This document shows positions 1 through 8,253 of a stretch of DNA of 32,282 nucleotides, one piece after another. The notes beneath the pieces are model-generated. The model searched no databases, was not told the DNA's origin, and worked only from the letters and a program-made list of their open reading frames with translations. Source of the DNA: an uncultured Candidatus Poseidoniales archaeon (GTDB lineage Archaea; Thermoplasmatota; Poseidoniia; Poseidoniales; Poseidoniaceae); contig CAJJAP010000006.1 of NCBI GenBank assembly GCA_905182185.1, positions 1 through 32,282 on the forward strand, in the 5' to 3' direction. A program made the position numbers and the translations under genes. Every line of letters starts with the position of its first letter. The first letter of the stretch is position 1.

Positions 1-797
1 CTTCTGCTTGCTCAACGACTGGATGACCTGCATTTGACCACATAATTTTGCCCTTTGGATCATATGCGGCTAGTTTACCATCATCCAAAGCGCATACAAA
101 GCCATGCGAAGTGCATGATAGGCTTTCAATGCCTCGCTCCTGCTTGAGGACTAATTTACCCTTACCAGTAGAAATGGTGCCATCTGCATGACCGAATAAT
201 TGCTTTTTCGCCCCATTAACTCCACACATCACTGGAGATTCGGATGCTAATTGCTCGTATTCCATGCTCCCGTCATCGCCAATAACCCCCAATCCACATT
301 GTGGTCGGCCCAAGCCAATAACAAGTTCATCTTTTTATTGAAAATATAGTCCACGGTCGCTCAGACATGCGCGATACCCATTGTAATTCCCCTGTAAAGG
401 AATAACACCATACTGCAGATTCAAGGAAATCGTTGTGCTCTATATCATAAACAGATGATACGACCATTACTTGGCCGTTATGAATTGTAAGTTCATCTGC
501 TGAGCCTTCTAGAGCATACGACCATAATTGCTCCCCACTAGAATATGAGAATGCACTAACGTGTAAACCACAAGTTGCGAATAAGTAATCATCTTGCCTT
601 GCAAAATCACTGACCCTATCCCCCGCTTCTATTGTCCAGATCACATCGCCTTGCGAATTCCACATTCGCATTCGACCATCCCAGCCACCGGCGATTAAAT
701 CACCTTCTTGAGATTGAAATAATGATGAAACGCATTGGCCTAGAGAGCGCACCATCCATGCTGCTGCCTCAAGGTCCATGTTACCTGCAGTGGGCAT
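1..797 (-). CDS. PQQ/WD40-like beta-propeller protein, C-terminus off the window, one frameshift
   Basis: Repeats of propeller blades can be read along the minus strand: a blade around 'WDGRMRMWNSQGDVIW', one with 'SGEQLWSYAL', one with 'FTGELQW', then, in another frame, 'GDDGSMEY', 'HADGTISTGKGKL' and 'YDPKGKIMWS'. This x-G-x-x-x-W/L-x pattern is typical of PQQ-like or WD40 propellers, which usually act as protein-interaction scaffolds. The first frame stops at 327, but a second frame stays open from about 335 to base 1 with the same blade pattern. Removing one base from the T5 run at 332-336 joins them as '...FSIKDELVIG...'. I therefore read one gene with a 1-nt insertion (sequencing error or recent mutation). 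The start could be 797 or the ATG at 779. No signal peptide is seen, so a cytoplasmic location is inferred. Specific function unknown. Confidence 0.7.
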
Positions 798-844
798 TAG
801 CGCATAAGTAACTCGCTGCTATTGCATCAATCCAATCCCAATCA

Positions 845-1762
845 TCAATCGGTCAAAGGAATGGTTCTCTTGGGAATTGCGAATGTCAAGGCAAATGCTA
901 CCAGTCCGAATAAACAGGCCGAATAATAATGCCCCATCGTGAAAATAACCAAGGATGCAGCGGTCCTTAGAACTGCTACTGAACCCGATTGAAGAGACCA
1001 TATCGAAAAACCTGCTGCGATTAATGAAAGCCCCATGAATGCAAAACCGATCATGATGTAAGTTCCTGCTGCGCTTGAATCCATTAATGGGTGTTCCATT
1101 TGTGAAGGAGTTAAATCAATAAGTCTTATTTCACAATCGCTTTGATTGTTTGAACATGGTTGGGCAGCAAATTTACTTTGGCTCGGGACTGTGAAGTCGA
1201 TTGACGTAAAGCCGGTTGGTTCTATCATCGCTGGTGGAGAGAGGATAACTCGGTTTGACAAAACATCACGATAACCATCTCTCTCGACGATAATGTCGAC
1301 TCTGGCCAAACCTGGGTCCAAAAATTCCATCAAGAATTTCCCATTTTCATCACTGATGGTTTCATTTGATTTCCAAGTCATCTCTGAATCCCATGAGATA
1401 TGAATTGTGGCATTGGCTAATGGGTCGCCGTTGTCATCGTAAATTGTACCTTGAAAAACTGCTGACTCATCAGGCGCTCCCATGCTCATTCTGTAGACAA
1501 ACTCGTCTGGGCGAATCAAACCCGAATCCGGTGAAGCATAATCAAGGCCATTTAGGAATCCAAACATACAGATGAATAAAATGAATATTGCTATCGCTTT
1601 GCCCATTCTGTGCATATTGGGGTCTTGTATGGTCAGTATCGTTGAAGATGAGGAGAAAGTCATAGCCCCAGTCGCTTCTGATAATCCGGTTAAATCATCG
1701 ATATAATCCAGTTTTTCTTCAACTGGTTCAAAGGCGGCATCAAGATGTTCGCCCTCTGCCAT
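845..1762 (-). CDS. Membrane protein with carboxypeptidase-regulatory-like (CnaB-type) domain
   Basis: 305 residues. An acidic N-terminal segment (about 1-50) precedes a hydrophobic helix near residues 55-72 ('AIAIFILFICMFGFLNGL'). Residues about 100-175 form a beta-rich module: 'GTIYDDNGDPLANATIHI', 'SDENGKFLMEFLDPG' and 'IIVERDGYRDVL' match the carboxypeptidase regulatory-like / CnaB fold often found outside the membrane. The C-terminal third has two or three further hydrophobic segments ('YIMIGFAFMGLSLIAAGF', 'TAASLVIFTMGHYYSACLFG', 'LVAFALTFAIP'). I infer one extracellular Ig-like module anchored by several helices. The gene lies 18 nt from the end of hflX on the same strand and could be co-transcribed. 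No enzymatic motif is visible. Confidence 0.75.
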   Translation of the reverse strand: MAEGEHLDAAFEPVEEKLDYIDDLTGLSEATGAMTFSSSSTILTIQDPNMHRMGKAIAIFILFICMFGFLNGLDYASPDSGLIRPDEFVYRMSMGAPDESAVFQGTIYDDNGDPLANATIHISWDSEMTWKSNETISDENGKFLMEFLDPGLARVDIIVERDGYRDVLSNRVILSPPAMIEPTGFTSIDFTVPSQSKFAAQPCSNNQSDCEIRLIDLTPSQMEHPLMDSSAAGTYIMIGFAFMGLSLIAAGFSIWSLQSGSVAVLRTAASLVIFTMGHYYSACLFGLVAFALTFAIPKRTIPLTD

Positions 1763-1780
1763 AAATCAACTTATGATAGA

Positions 1781-3175
1781 CTACTTGATAACAATGCGCG
1801 CACCGGATTTGGCCAATAACTTAGAAATTTCAGCCTCAGACACCCAAATCGTCATATCAACACTACCATCTTCTAATAACAAATAATCTGTTACCAAACC
1901 TGCATTGTGTAAATCAGAAACATAACCAGCAACTGCCCGCTCGGTAGCGTAATTTTCTGGCGGCAATATTTGCAAATGTAGTGGTGGGCCAAATAAATAG
2001 AATAAAATTCTGTCTTTTAGGTTCTGCATCCCCTTACCGCTATGGCTGGATATCAGAATTGGCTCGGGTAATGCTAGTGCCGCTACTGTTGCCTTTGCCT
2101 CCTCAAGTTGATGGGGAGTGGCCTTGTCTATTTTTGTCAGTACAACCATTATCTGTTGTTTGACTGACATCTCATCATTGCGCCAAGGGAAGTCGTCGTC
2201 TAGGTCTTCACCGAATAATCTTTCAAAAACTTCGCGACGACTTGTGAATAGTTTTCTTTCCAGTTCAAGAGGAGGGTCGCTGGCATCGGCTAATATTAGC
2301 AATAATTCACATTCCAGTGCTTCGGAAAGTGTTGCTCGGAATGCTTCTAAAGTTGCATTCGGTAATTCATCAATAAAACCGATTGTATCTGCCAATAGTA
2401 CTCTTGGACTTGCCTCAAGTCTGCCGACTGTTGTTTCAAGCGTTGAGAATAATTTATCCTCGATCAATACTTCTTTTCCAGATAGTGCGAGGAATAGTGA
2501 TGACTTACCGGCATTGGTATATCCTGCAATTCCAACGGTTTGAGCACCGCTTCGAGTTCGTTGTCTTCTACGCTCTGATTGTGCGTTTGCATGACGCTGT
2601 TGACGCTTGGCTAAACTTGCGATTTCTCTGTTGAGATTCTCCATTACCGCCTGAAGGGCAGTGGCACCACTAGAACCATATCCGGCTCTTTCACCAGTGG
2701 TTTGCAAATTAACTAATTCTCTTAGGACTGTTCTATCAGATTGCAATTGGGCAATTCTTACTTGAGTTCGTGCTTCCATTGAGGATGCATGAGATGTGAA
2801 AAGAGATAGTAACAGTCTGACTCGATCCCATACCTCTACCTTTACCGCATCGCTTACCGCAACTAATTGCCTTGCTGCTGCATTATTGTGGATTAATACA
2901 AGGTCAACTGATTTCCATGGGTGGCCATCAACTGTTGCTGCCAATTCATCAGCAACATCTTGTAATCTGCCTTTTCCAAAATAACTGCGTGGGTCTTCCT
3001 TGCCACTTTGATTTAATCGTTCTACGATTTCAATTCCCATAGTCGCCACAAGTGCTTCGAATTCGTCACTATTCTCTCCATCCCTTATCATAAGGATGGC
3101 TTTGCGGCCTTGATGATTTGTTCTTGCCTCACCTAAGATGACGCCACCGGCTCCGGCGAGCAGGGGAATTGTCAA
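1781..3175 (-). CDS. hflX: GTPase HflX
   Basis: 464 residues, within the usual HflX range. The N-terminal HflX-specific domain contains the conserved glycine-rich 'SYFGKGRLQDV' stretch (about 64-74). A coiled helical linker with 'RTQVRIAQLQ' (136-145) follows. The Obg/TrmE-class G domain has G1 at 218-226 (GYTNAGKSS), a G2 threonine within 'FSTLETT', G3 'DTIGF' at 263-267 and G4 'TKID' near 357. Family members bind the large ribosomal subunit and in bacteria split or rescue stalled ribosomes; archaeal members also bind the 50S subunit. The call start is a TTG at 3175; the conserved core does not depend on it. The gene is divergent from the Pcc1-like gene, whose longest reading frame would overlap this start by a few bases. 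Confidence 0.93.
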   Translation of the reverse strand: MTIPLLAGAGGVILGEARTNHQGRKAILMIRDGENSDEFEALVATMGIEIVERLNQSGKEDPRSYFGKGRLQDVADELAATVDGHPWKSVDLVLIHNNAAARQLVAVSDAVKVEVWDRVRLLLSLFTSHASSMEARTQVRIAQLQSDRTVLRELVNLQTTGERAGYGSSGATALQAVMENLNREIASLAKRQQRHANAQSERRRQRTRSGAQTVGIAGYTNAGKSSLFLALSGKEVLIEDKLFSTLETTVGRLEASPRVLLADTIGFIDELPNATLEAFRATLSEALECELLLILADASDPPLELERKLFTSRREVFERLFGEDLDDDFPWRNDEMSVKQQIMVVLTKIDKATPHQLEEAKATVAALALPEPILISSHSGKGMQNLKDRILFYLFGPPLHLQILPPENYATERAVAGYVSDLHNAGLVTDYLLLEDGSVDMTIWVSEAEISKLLAKSGARIVIK

Positions 3176-3243
3176 TCTTTGTCGGCTCCCCCATGGCTAG
3201 GCCTTGGGCCATCCTCATAAGAGCCCGCCCCCAGCATCTGTTC

Positions 3244-3477
3244 ATGGGCGAGATGCACCATGCAACCATTGAATGGCAAGGCGATGTAGCTCTTGCCACC
3301 ACATTTCTCGCCGCTGCTTCCAGGCCAAATTGTAAGGCAGAAATGAGCGAAGAGGGCGGGGTTGCAAAATTAGAGATCACCGTTAGTAATTCAGATTTGC
3401 AAACCCTGAGAGATATTGTTGATGAATTACTCATCGCTCTAGCCGACATTGAAGAAAAATTCTTAACTTCAAATTAA
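3244..3477 (+). CDS. pcc1: KEOPS complex subunit Pcc1-like protein
   Basis: Short protein of about 77 residues from the ATG at 3244; the frame is open from 3169 and another ATG lies at 3193. The C-terminal half, 'VSNSDLQTLRDIVDELLIAL', resembles the final helix pattern of Pcc1, the small dimerising KEOPS subunit that works with Kae1, Bud32 and Cgi121 in t6A tRNA modification. I chose 3244 because Pcc1 proteins are roughly 75-90 residues and the preceding translation ('MARPWAILIRARPQ') does not look like a Pcc1 start. No other KEOPS gene is in the window. The assignment rests on length and pattern only, so it is moderate. Confidence 0.6.
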   Translation: MGEMHHATIEWQGDVALATTFLAAASRPNCKAEMSEEGGVAKLEITVSNSDLQTLRDIVDELLIALADIEEKFLTSN

Positions 3478-3553
3478 ACTCTAATCGCATTTAATCATCT
3501 TTACAGAAAATAAACAGGGCATTCATATACTGATTCACCGGCAACGTAGGTCC

Positions 3554-4519
3554 ATGACGAGTACAAGCCTAAGACTCGCAGTTTCATGCATGCCTTACTT
3601 GGAGAAGAAGGTGCGCTCCAACGGCGATGCTGCTGAGTTCAGAATGCTTAACCGTGTTTGGAGTGATCATCTAGAATTGATCGGAGTCTGTCCTGAAGTT
3701 GCTATTGGCATGGGGGTGCCGCGCCCTACTATCAGGCTGGTCAAGGGTGAAGAAAGGATTTCTCTCATTAATCCAAAGAATGGTGACGACTATACCGACA
3801 AAATGCTAGAATATGCGGAAGTTCAATCTGATTTCCTGATAAACTCGGGAATAAGTGGTTTCGTTTTCAAAAAGGGCTCGCCAAGTTGTGGGCTTGAGCG
3901 AGTAAAGGTATACCGTGGTGAAAACGCGCATGCAGAGAAAGTTGGTGCTGGAATGTTTGCTAAAGTATTCACCACGTTATACCCCCACATTCCTGTTATT
4001 GAAGAAGGGAGATTAAGCGATCCTCTTCAGGCAGAACATTTTCTGGCCAGAGTATATTTCTTTGACGAATGGTTAAATGTGGGTGTTGAGGGGTGGAGTG
4101 CAGCGAAATTGATGCAGTTTCACTCAGAGAACAAATTATTCCTCTTGAGCCGCGCCCCAGATGCGAAGAGAATCTTGGGTCGTGTCATTGCTAATGCGTT
4201 TGAAAACAATGAACATCCAGATATTGTTGCTTTGAAATATATGGCTGAAGCACAGAATCATCTCTCAACACTTGACTACACCAGCGGACCAATTGCTCAT
4301 GCGATGGAACGCAGTGTTGGAAGGTTGCCTCTAATGCCTAGCCAAGATAGAAAGGAGCTTATCGAAGTTATTAGCCGATATAGAAAGGGATTGCTTTCTC
4401 GTTCTGCCGCTCTAACCTTACTAGGCCACCACATCAATCGATACGGGGATGGAAACATCAGACATCAGAATTTCATTGCCCCTATTCCCTATAAAATGGG
4501 CTTAATGGCGAGAGTTTGA
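3554..4519 (+). CDS. TudS-type (DUF523) desulfidase domain fused to DUF1722 (YbgA-like)
   Basis: 321 residues. The N-terminal DUF523 domain (about 5-155) keeps three cysteines, C12 in 'VSCMPY', C46 in 'GVCPEV' and C112 in 'GSPSCG'. These match the three cysteines that hold the [4Fe-4S] cluster in thiouracil desulfurase TudS. The 'FVFKKGSPSCG' motif is characteristic of the family. The C-terminal DUF1722 part (about 190-310) shows 'WSAAKLMQFHSENKLFLLSR', typical of YbgA-like proteins. DUF523-DUF1722 fusions are known in bacteria. I infer a role in removing sulfur from damaged or over-thiolated pyrimidines; the in vivo substrate of such fusions is not established. It stands as a single-gene unit between Pcc1 and convergent exonuclease III. 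Confidence 0.85.
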   Translation: MTSTSLRLAVSCMPYLEKKVRSNGDAAEFRMLNRVWSDHLELIGVCPEVAIGMGVPRPTIRLVKGEERISLINPKNGDDYTDKMLEYAEVQSDFLINSGISGFVFKKGSPSCGLERVKVYRGENAHAEKVGAGMFAKVFTTLYPHIPVIEEGRLSDPLQAEHFLARVYFFDEWLNVGVEGWSAAKLMQFHSENKLFLLSRAPDAKRILGRVIANAFENNEHPDIVALKYMAEAQNHLSTLDYTSGPIAHAMERSVGRLPLMPSQDRKELIEVISRYRKGLLSRSAALTLLGHHINRYGDGNIRHQNFIAPIPYKMGLMARV

Positions 4520-4543
4520 TTCTTTAGACAATTAAAGCAATTT

Positions 4544-5323
4544 TCACAAATCAAGATCTAATACCAAAGGTGCATGGTCGCTGATATCAATCCCACCTTG
4601 GCGGATTATTGAGATGTTCTTAACCAGTTTTGAAGCCGCTGGGTTAGCGAGGAAGTAATCGATTCTCCACCCTCTGTCTTTGACTCTTGCTTGCCCTCTA
4701 TTAGACCACCATGAGTATTCTTTGTGCCCTTCTCCAACATGGTCGCGGAATACATCACTCCAACCATCGGAAAGTAATTGGCTGAACCACTCTCGTTCAT
4801 GTGGTAGGAAACCACTCGACTTTTTGTTGCCCTTTGCATTCCAAATATCATCCTCTGTATGTGCGACATTGAGGTCGCCGCAAACTATTACTGGAGTATC
4901 CAATGCTAGGAATGGTTGTAACCATTGTCTCCATTCAGCCATCCAAGATTCTTTGAAGATTTGGCGTTCTTCTTTATTTGAACCGCTTGGTAAATAGGTA
5001 TTGATACAGGTTAACTGACCATGCTTTGAAACAATTATTCTACCCTCTGAATCATCTGGATCTAGTTTGCTTTCCTTACCAGTTCTAATCAGTTCCATTT
5101 CTCCACGCGATAATGTTGCAACCCCCGAGTAACCCTTTTTCTCCGCTGGGTGGAGGTGTATTGAATAGCCATCTGGCCAGTTCCAACCCTTAGGAAACTG
5201 TTCTTCCAAAACGCGAGTTTCCTGCAGCATCCAAATATCGGCATCTATTGAATCGAAGTATCCATCTATTCCTTTGCGGATTGCAGCCCGAAGACCGTTG
5301 ACATTCCATGACACTAAGCGCAT
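4544..5323 (-). CDS. xth: Exodeoxyribonuclease III (AP endonuclease, EEP family)
   Basis: 259 residues, the standard length. Motifs of the endonuclease/exonuclease/phosphatase fold are all present: 'LVSWNVNGLRA' at the N-terminus (metal-site Asn), 'LQETR' (catalytic Glu near 36), 'GYSGVATLSR', 'INTYLPSGS', 'VIVCGDLNVAHTEDD' (Asp/Asn pair), 'WSNRGQARVKDRGWRIDYFL' and the terminal 'DISDHAPLVLDL' (Asp-His). The enzyme cleaves DNA 5' of abasic sites in base excision repair. The start is an ATG that directly begins the conserved 'MRLVSWN'. It lies 33 nt downstream of the FAD oxidoreductase gene on the same strand. Confidence 0.95.
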   Translation of the reverse strand: MRLVSWNVNGLRAAIRKGIDGYFDSIDADIWMLQETRVLEEQFPKGWNWPDGYSIHLHPAEKKGYSGVATLSRGEMELIRTGKESKLDPDDSEGRIIVSKHGQLTCINTYLPSGSNKEERQIFKESWMAEWRQWLQPFLALDTPVIVCGDLNVAHTEDDIWNAKGNKKSSGFLPHEREWFSQLLSDGWSDVFRDHVGEGHKEYSWWSNRGQARVKDRGWRIDYFLANPAASKLVKNISIIRQGGIDISDHAPLVLDLDL

Positions 5324-5356
5324 GTTCCCCTCTCATGCTAGGCGGTGGATAAGGAT

Positions 5357-6472
5357 TCAACCAAATAAGTTTGAGATATGCCTGCCACATTGCCTGCCCG
5401 ATTCAACAGCAGCATCGGCTAATGAAAATTCATTGTCAACCCAATCTCCAGCCAATAGAACATTGTGATTCGAAAAGGTATCAAATTTAATTGCAGTTTC
5501 TGGATTTGGATGAAGTGAAATTTTACTCTGTCCTCTTTGTGAAATAATGTGTTCTCTCCAACCACTAGCCCTCTCATCCATGAATTTGTAGAGGCCATCA
5601 AGACGTTCCTGTGAAGAATTAAATTGCTCACTTCCACCAGTTGCAATCGCACTCAATAAACTGCCACTAGGACCAATCCCTGGGTGGATGTTTTTCATAT
5701 CAAAAATAGCCATTTTATTCTCACCATCAACTATTGCCTGAAGTTGTTGAAGAGGTTTGGAGTCAAGGGATACATCAACGATTGAGGCGGTAATTGGTTG
5801 GCATTGTGGCAAGCCGATTTCCCCCGCGTCAGAGGTCATTTCACCTACAAAACTACGTGTTTTGCTATGGCCACAAGCCAATATTATGACGTCTGTTTCA
5901 ACTGTTTTTCCATCACTTATCAGCGCCTTGCCTTGCTCGATAGAAACCACTTCTAAGTTGGAATCTATCAGTACACCGACTTCATCTAATGCCATTGCTA
6001 AACGGCCAACTAATCCCGACCAACCTTCCCCAACACAAGAGAGATTACCTTTTGTTAATGCTCGATATCTTGATTCAGAATCAACGCCCCAACCACTAAT
6101 AAATTGGGCATTTATTACATGGGGATTGGTCGGATCTTTTGACTTGAGAGCCTTTTTGTTTTCAATTACTTTTCTAGGATTTCCTTGAGGCCTAATAATT
6201 CCATTAGAAACGCTTTCTATACGATGCAGGCGCAAGGGTGACTTAGCAATTTTTACAGTGCTGAGTTTTGTTGCTAATCTCACCAATGGCCCTTTATTCA
6301 AAACAAAATGAGGACCATAGCCAATTGCAAAATCATCAATGTGTTGTGAAGTACCTCGCCCACCAATTCTTTTTGCTTTTTCAACGATTACAACATGGTG
6401 TCCAGCAGAGGTTGCGGCCAATGCTGCTGAGAGTCCAGCCAGACCTGCTCCTATGACGAGGACTCGCACCAT
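5357..6472 (-). CDS. FAD-dependent oxidoreductase, amine oxidase/phytoene desaturase-like
   Basis: 371 residues. The N-terminus has a textbook FAD dinucleotide-binding motif, 'VLVIGAGLAGLSAAL' ending in an acidic residue ('VVIVEKAKRIGGRGTS'), followed by the GG-R-x-x-S/T motif of the amine-oxidase/protoporphyrinogen-oxidase/carotenoid-desaturase superfamily. A C-terminal FAD-contact segment, 'NVLLAGDWVDNEFSLADAAVESG', fits the GDW motif of these enzymes. The protein is shorter than typical desaturases (about 490), so the substrate domain is reduced and the substrate cannot be assigned. Divergently arranged with nadC. Cytoplasmic or membrane-peripheral location inferred; no transmembrane helix evident. 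Confidence 0.8.
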   Translation of the reverse strand: MVRVLVIGAGLAGLSAALAATSAGHHVVIVEKAKRIGGRGTSQHIDDFAIGYGPHFVLNKGPLVRLATKLSTVKIAKSPLRLHRIESVSNGIIRPQGNPRKVIENKKALKSKDPTNPHVINAQFISGWGVDSESRYRALTKGNLSCVGEGWSGLVGRLAMALDEVGVLIDSNLEVVSIEQGKALISDGKTVETDVIILACGHSKTRSFVGEMTSDAGEIGLPQCQPITASIVDVSLDSKPLQQLQAIVDGENKMAIFDMKNIHPGIGPSGSLLSAIATGGSEQFNSSQERLDGLYKFMDERASGWREHIISQRGQSKISLHPNPETAIKFDTFSNHNVLLAGDWVDNEFSLADAAVESGRQCGRHISNLFG

Positions 6473-6552
6473 GTTAGGCCGTGCAACTCATCGCCCATCA
6501 ATGTTTGAGCGGCAAGGGATTAATTGAAGTTAAGTCACACATAGCAGTTGTC

Positions 6553-7497
6553 ATGGCAGAGAAGGCGAAACCCCCTCATCACCGTGGCCACCTGTTGTGG
6601 ACTGCGGAAGAAGGGCCTAGCAGGTTACTTCTCAGCAGTATTGACCGTTGGGTTGGCGCAATTGTGGCCGATGACGGAATAGACATGCCCTCTTTTGGAA
6701 GAGGCGATGAAGTAGAAGCTACCCTCATTACCAAGGCTGATGGAATTATTGTTGGCACTTGTGCTGTTGACCATATGATACAAATTTGGGCTCCGTCACT
6801 GAAAATATCATGGCGAGCAAGTGATGGCAAGCAAGTATCCAGTGGTGATGAAATCGCCACCCTTAGCGGCGATAGAGAATCCCTTTTGATGATGGAAAGA
6901 AGTATTCTGAATATTATTGGATACTTATCTGGAATTGCTTCTGAGGCTAAGAAATGGTCTTCTGTCGCACCAAATCAAATCGCTTGTACCAGAAAAACTG
7001 TTTGGGGATTATTGGATAAATGGGCTGTTCATATGGGCGGCGGGTTAACCCATCGCCTCAATAGAAATGATGCTACAATGATCAAAGAAAATGACCTCGC
7101 AACTATGTTGGGCGACATCGATGGTCATGCCAATCGGATTACTTCATATCTGCAATCTGTTGATATTGAACAGTGTGGTGCTTTCCTAGAAGTAGAGGTT
7201 AGAGAAGAAAAAGAAGCGATGATGGCAGCGATGATTTGGTCATCCCGCCGTTCTTCAGAAAATTTATCTAAATTAGTAATTATGTTGGATAATTTTAATC
7301 CTGAACGATGTAAAGCAGTTGCTGATGAAATGACTGAATTAGAAGTTCGCGAACACGTTATTCTTGAAGCGAGTGGTGGAATTACATTCGACGATATCAA
7401 TGATTGGAAGGAATGTGGACTAGATATCCTTTCAACCAGCACAATAAATCGAGGTGTTGCACCACTCGATGTTTCAATGTTGGTCAACAGTGCTTGA
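6553..7497 (+). CDS. nadC: Nicotinate-nucleotide pyrophosphorylase (carboxylating)
   Basis: Quinolinate phosphoribosyltransferase makes nicotinate mononucleotide from quinolinate and PRPP in de novo NAD synthesis. The family core is clear: 'SGDEIATLSGDRESLLMMER' then 'LSGIAS', the PRPP/quinolinate motif 'TRKTVWGLLDKWAVHMGGG' followed by 'THRLNRNDATMIKEND', 'FLEVEV', 'VIMLDNF', 'VILEASGGITFDDI' and 'DILSTSTINRGV'. The frame is open from a GTG at 6481, but 6553 gives 314 residues and aligns the N-terminus with the family; upstream residues are not conserved-looking. PPS follows after 12 nt, so the two are likely one cofactor-synthesis operon. No nadA or nadB is in the window. Confidence 0.92.
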   Translation: MAEKAKPPHHRGHLLWTAEEGPSRLLLSSIDRWVGAIVADDGIDMPSFGRGDEVEATLITKADGIIVGTCAVDHMIQIWAPSLKISWRASDGKQVSSGDEIATLSGDRESLLMMERSILNIIGYLSGIASEAKKWSSVAPNQIACTRKTVWGLLDKWAVHMGGGLTHRLNRNDATMIKENDLATMLGDIDGHANRITSYLQSVDIEQCGAFLEVEVREEKEAMMAAMIWSSRRSSENLSKLVIMLDNFNPERCKAVADEMTELEVREHVILEASGGITFDDINDWKECGLDILSTSTINRGVAPLDVSMLVNSA

Positions 7498-7509
7498 GGG
7501 GGCGTTGTA

Positions 7510-8253
7510 ATGTCTGATTTTGCTGCTGATAAAAGCCATCCACGCTATCAATCATTATTGATGCGTCATCGTTTAGAAATGGCTGCGAAGGCAGGGATGC
7601 TTGCCGATAGTGCGTTGATTGCACATGGAAGAGGTGAGGCATTCGATTACCTCCTTGGCGAGGCTACAATTGCGAGTGCGCATGATGCTACAATGGAGGC
7701 GTTGGCACATTTACAAAATGCTGACTGTGCTGTAATCAGTTTGAATGGAAATGCAATCGCTCTTGCAGGAAAGGAATTAATGCAACTAGCAAGTTTACTC
7801 AAAATACCTGTAGAAGTCAATGTTTTTTATCGCACCCCTGAAAGAATGAAAGCTTTACTAAGCCATCTTTATGAAATAAGAGATACTAATCAATTGGATG
7901 TTGAAATATTAGGTGAAAACCCAGATGCCAAAATACCTGGACTTGAAGGGCCAAGAGCAAAATGTTGTGAAAGTGGAATTTTCAATAGCGATGTGATTCT
8001 GGTTCCTCTTGAAGATGGTGATCGCTGCGAGGCACTTGTCGCAATGGGCAAAGTAGTTCTCGTTATAGATTTGAATCCATTATCACGCTCAGCAAAGATG
8101 GGTAGTGTTACCATCGTTGATGAATTATCAAGAGTGGCCGAAAACCTACTGCGTGGTTCTATGCAAAAAATCCTTAGAAAACCGCGCACTGATTATGACA
8201 ATAATGGCCATCTTCAGTCTGCAATAGACCACATTACTTCCAGTTTGTCTTAA
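7510..8253 (+). CDS. 4-phosphopantoate--beta-alanine ligase (archaeal PPS)
   Basis: 247 residues, the expected size. It matches the archaeal phosphopantothenate synthetase family (COG1701, formerly DUF137): 'HPRYQSLLMRHRLEMAAK', 'LIAHGRGEAFDYLLGE' (about 36-51), 'VISLNGNAIALAGKELMQLA', 'IPVEVNVFYRTPERM', 'IPGLEGPRAKCCESGIF', 'DVILVPLEDGDRCEAL', 'MGKVVLVIDLNPLSRSA' and 'VTIVDELSRV'. It joins 4-phosphopantoate to beta-alanine using ATP, the archaeal alternative to bacterial PanC in CoA synthesis. It is a good marker that the window is archaeal. It ends one base before the convergent leuB-like gene. Confidence 0.93.
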   Translation: MSDFAADKSHPRYQSLLMRHRLEMAAKAGMLADSALIAHGRGEAFDYLLGEATIASAHDATMEALAHLQNADCAVISLNGNAIALAGKELMQLASLLKIPVEVNVFYRTPERMKALLSHLYEIRDTNQLDVEILGENPDAKIPGLEGPRAKCCESGIFNSDVILVPLEDGDRCEALVAMGKVVLVIDLNPLSRSAKMGSVTIVDELSRVAENLLRGSMQKILRKPRTDYDNNGHLQSAIDHITSSLS

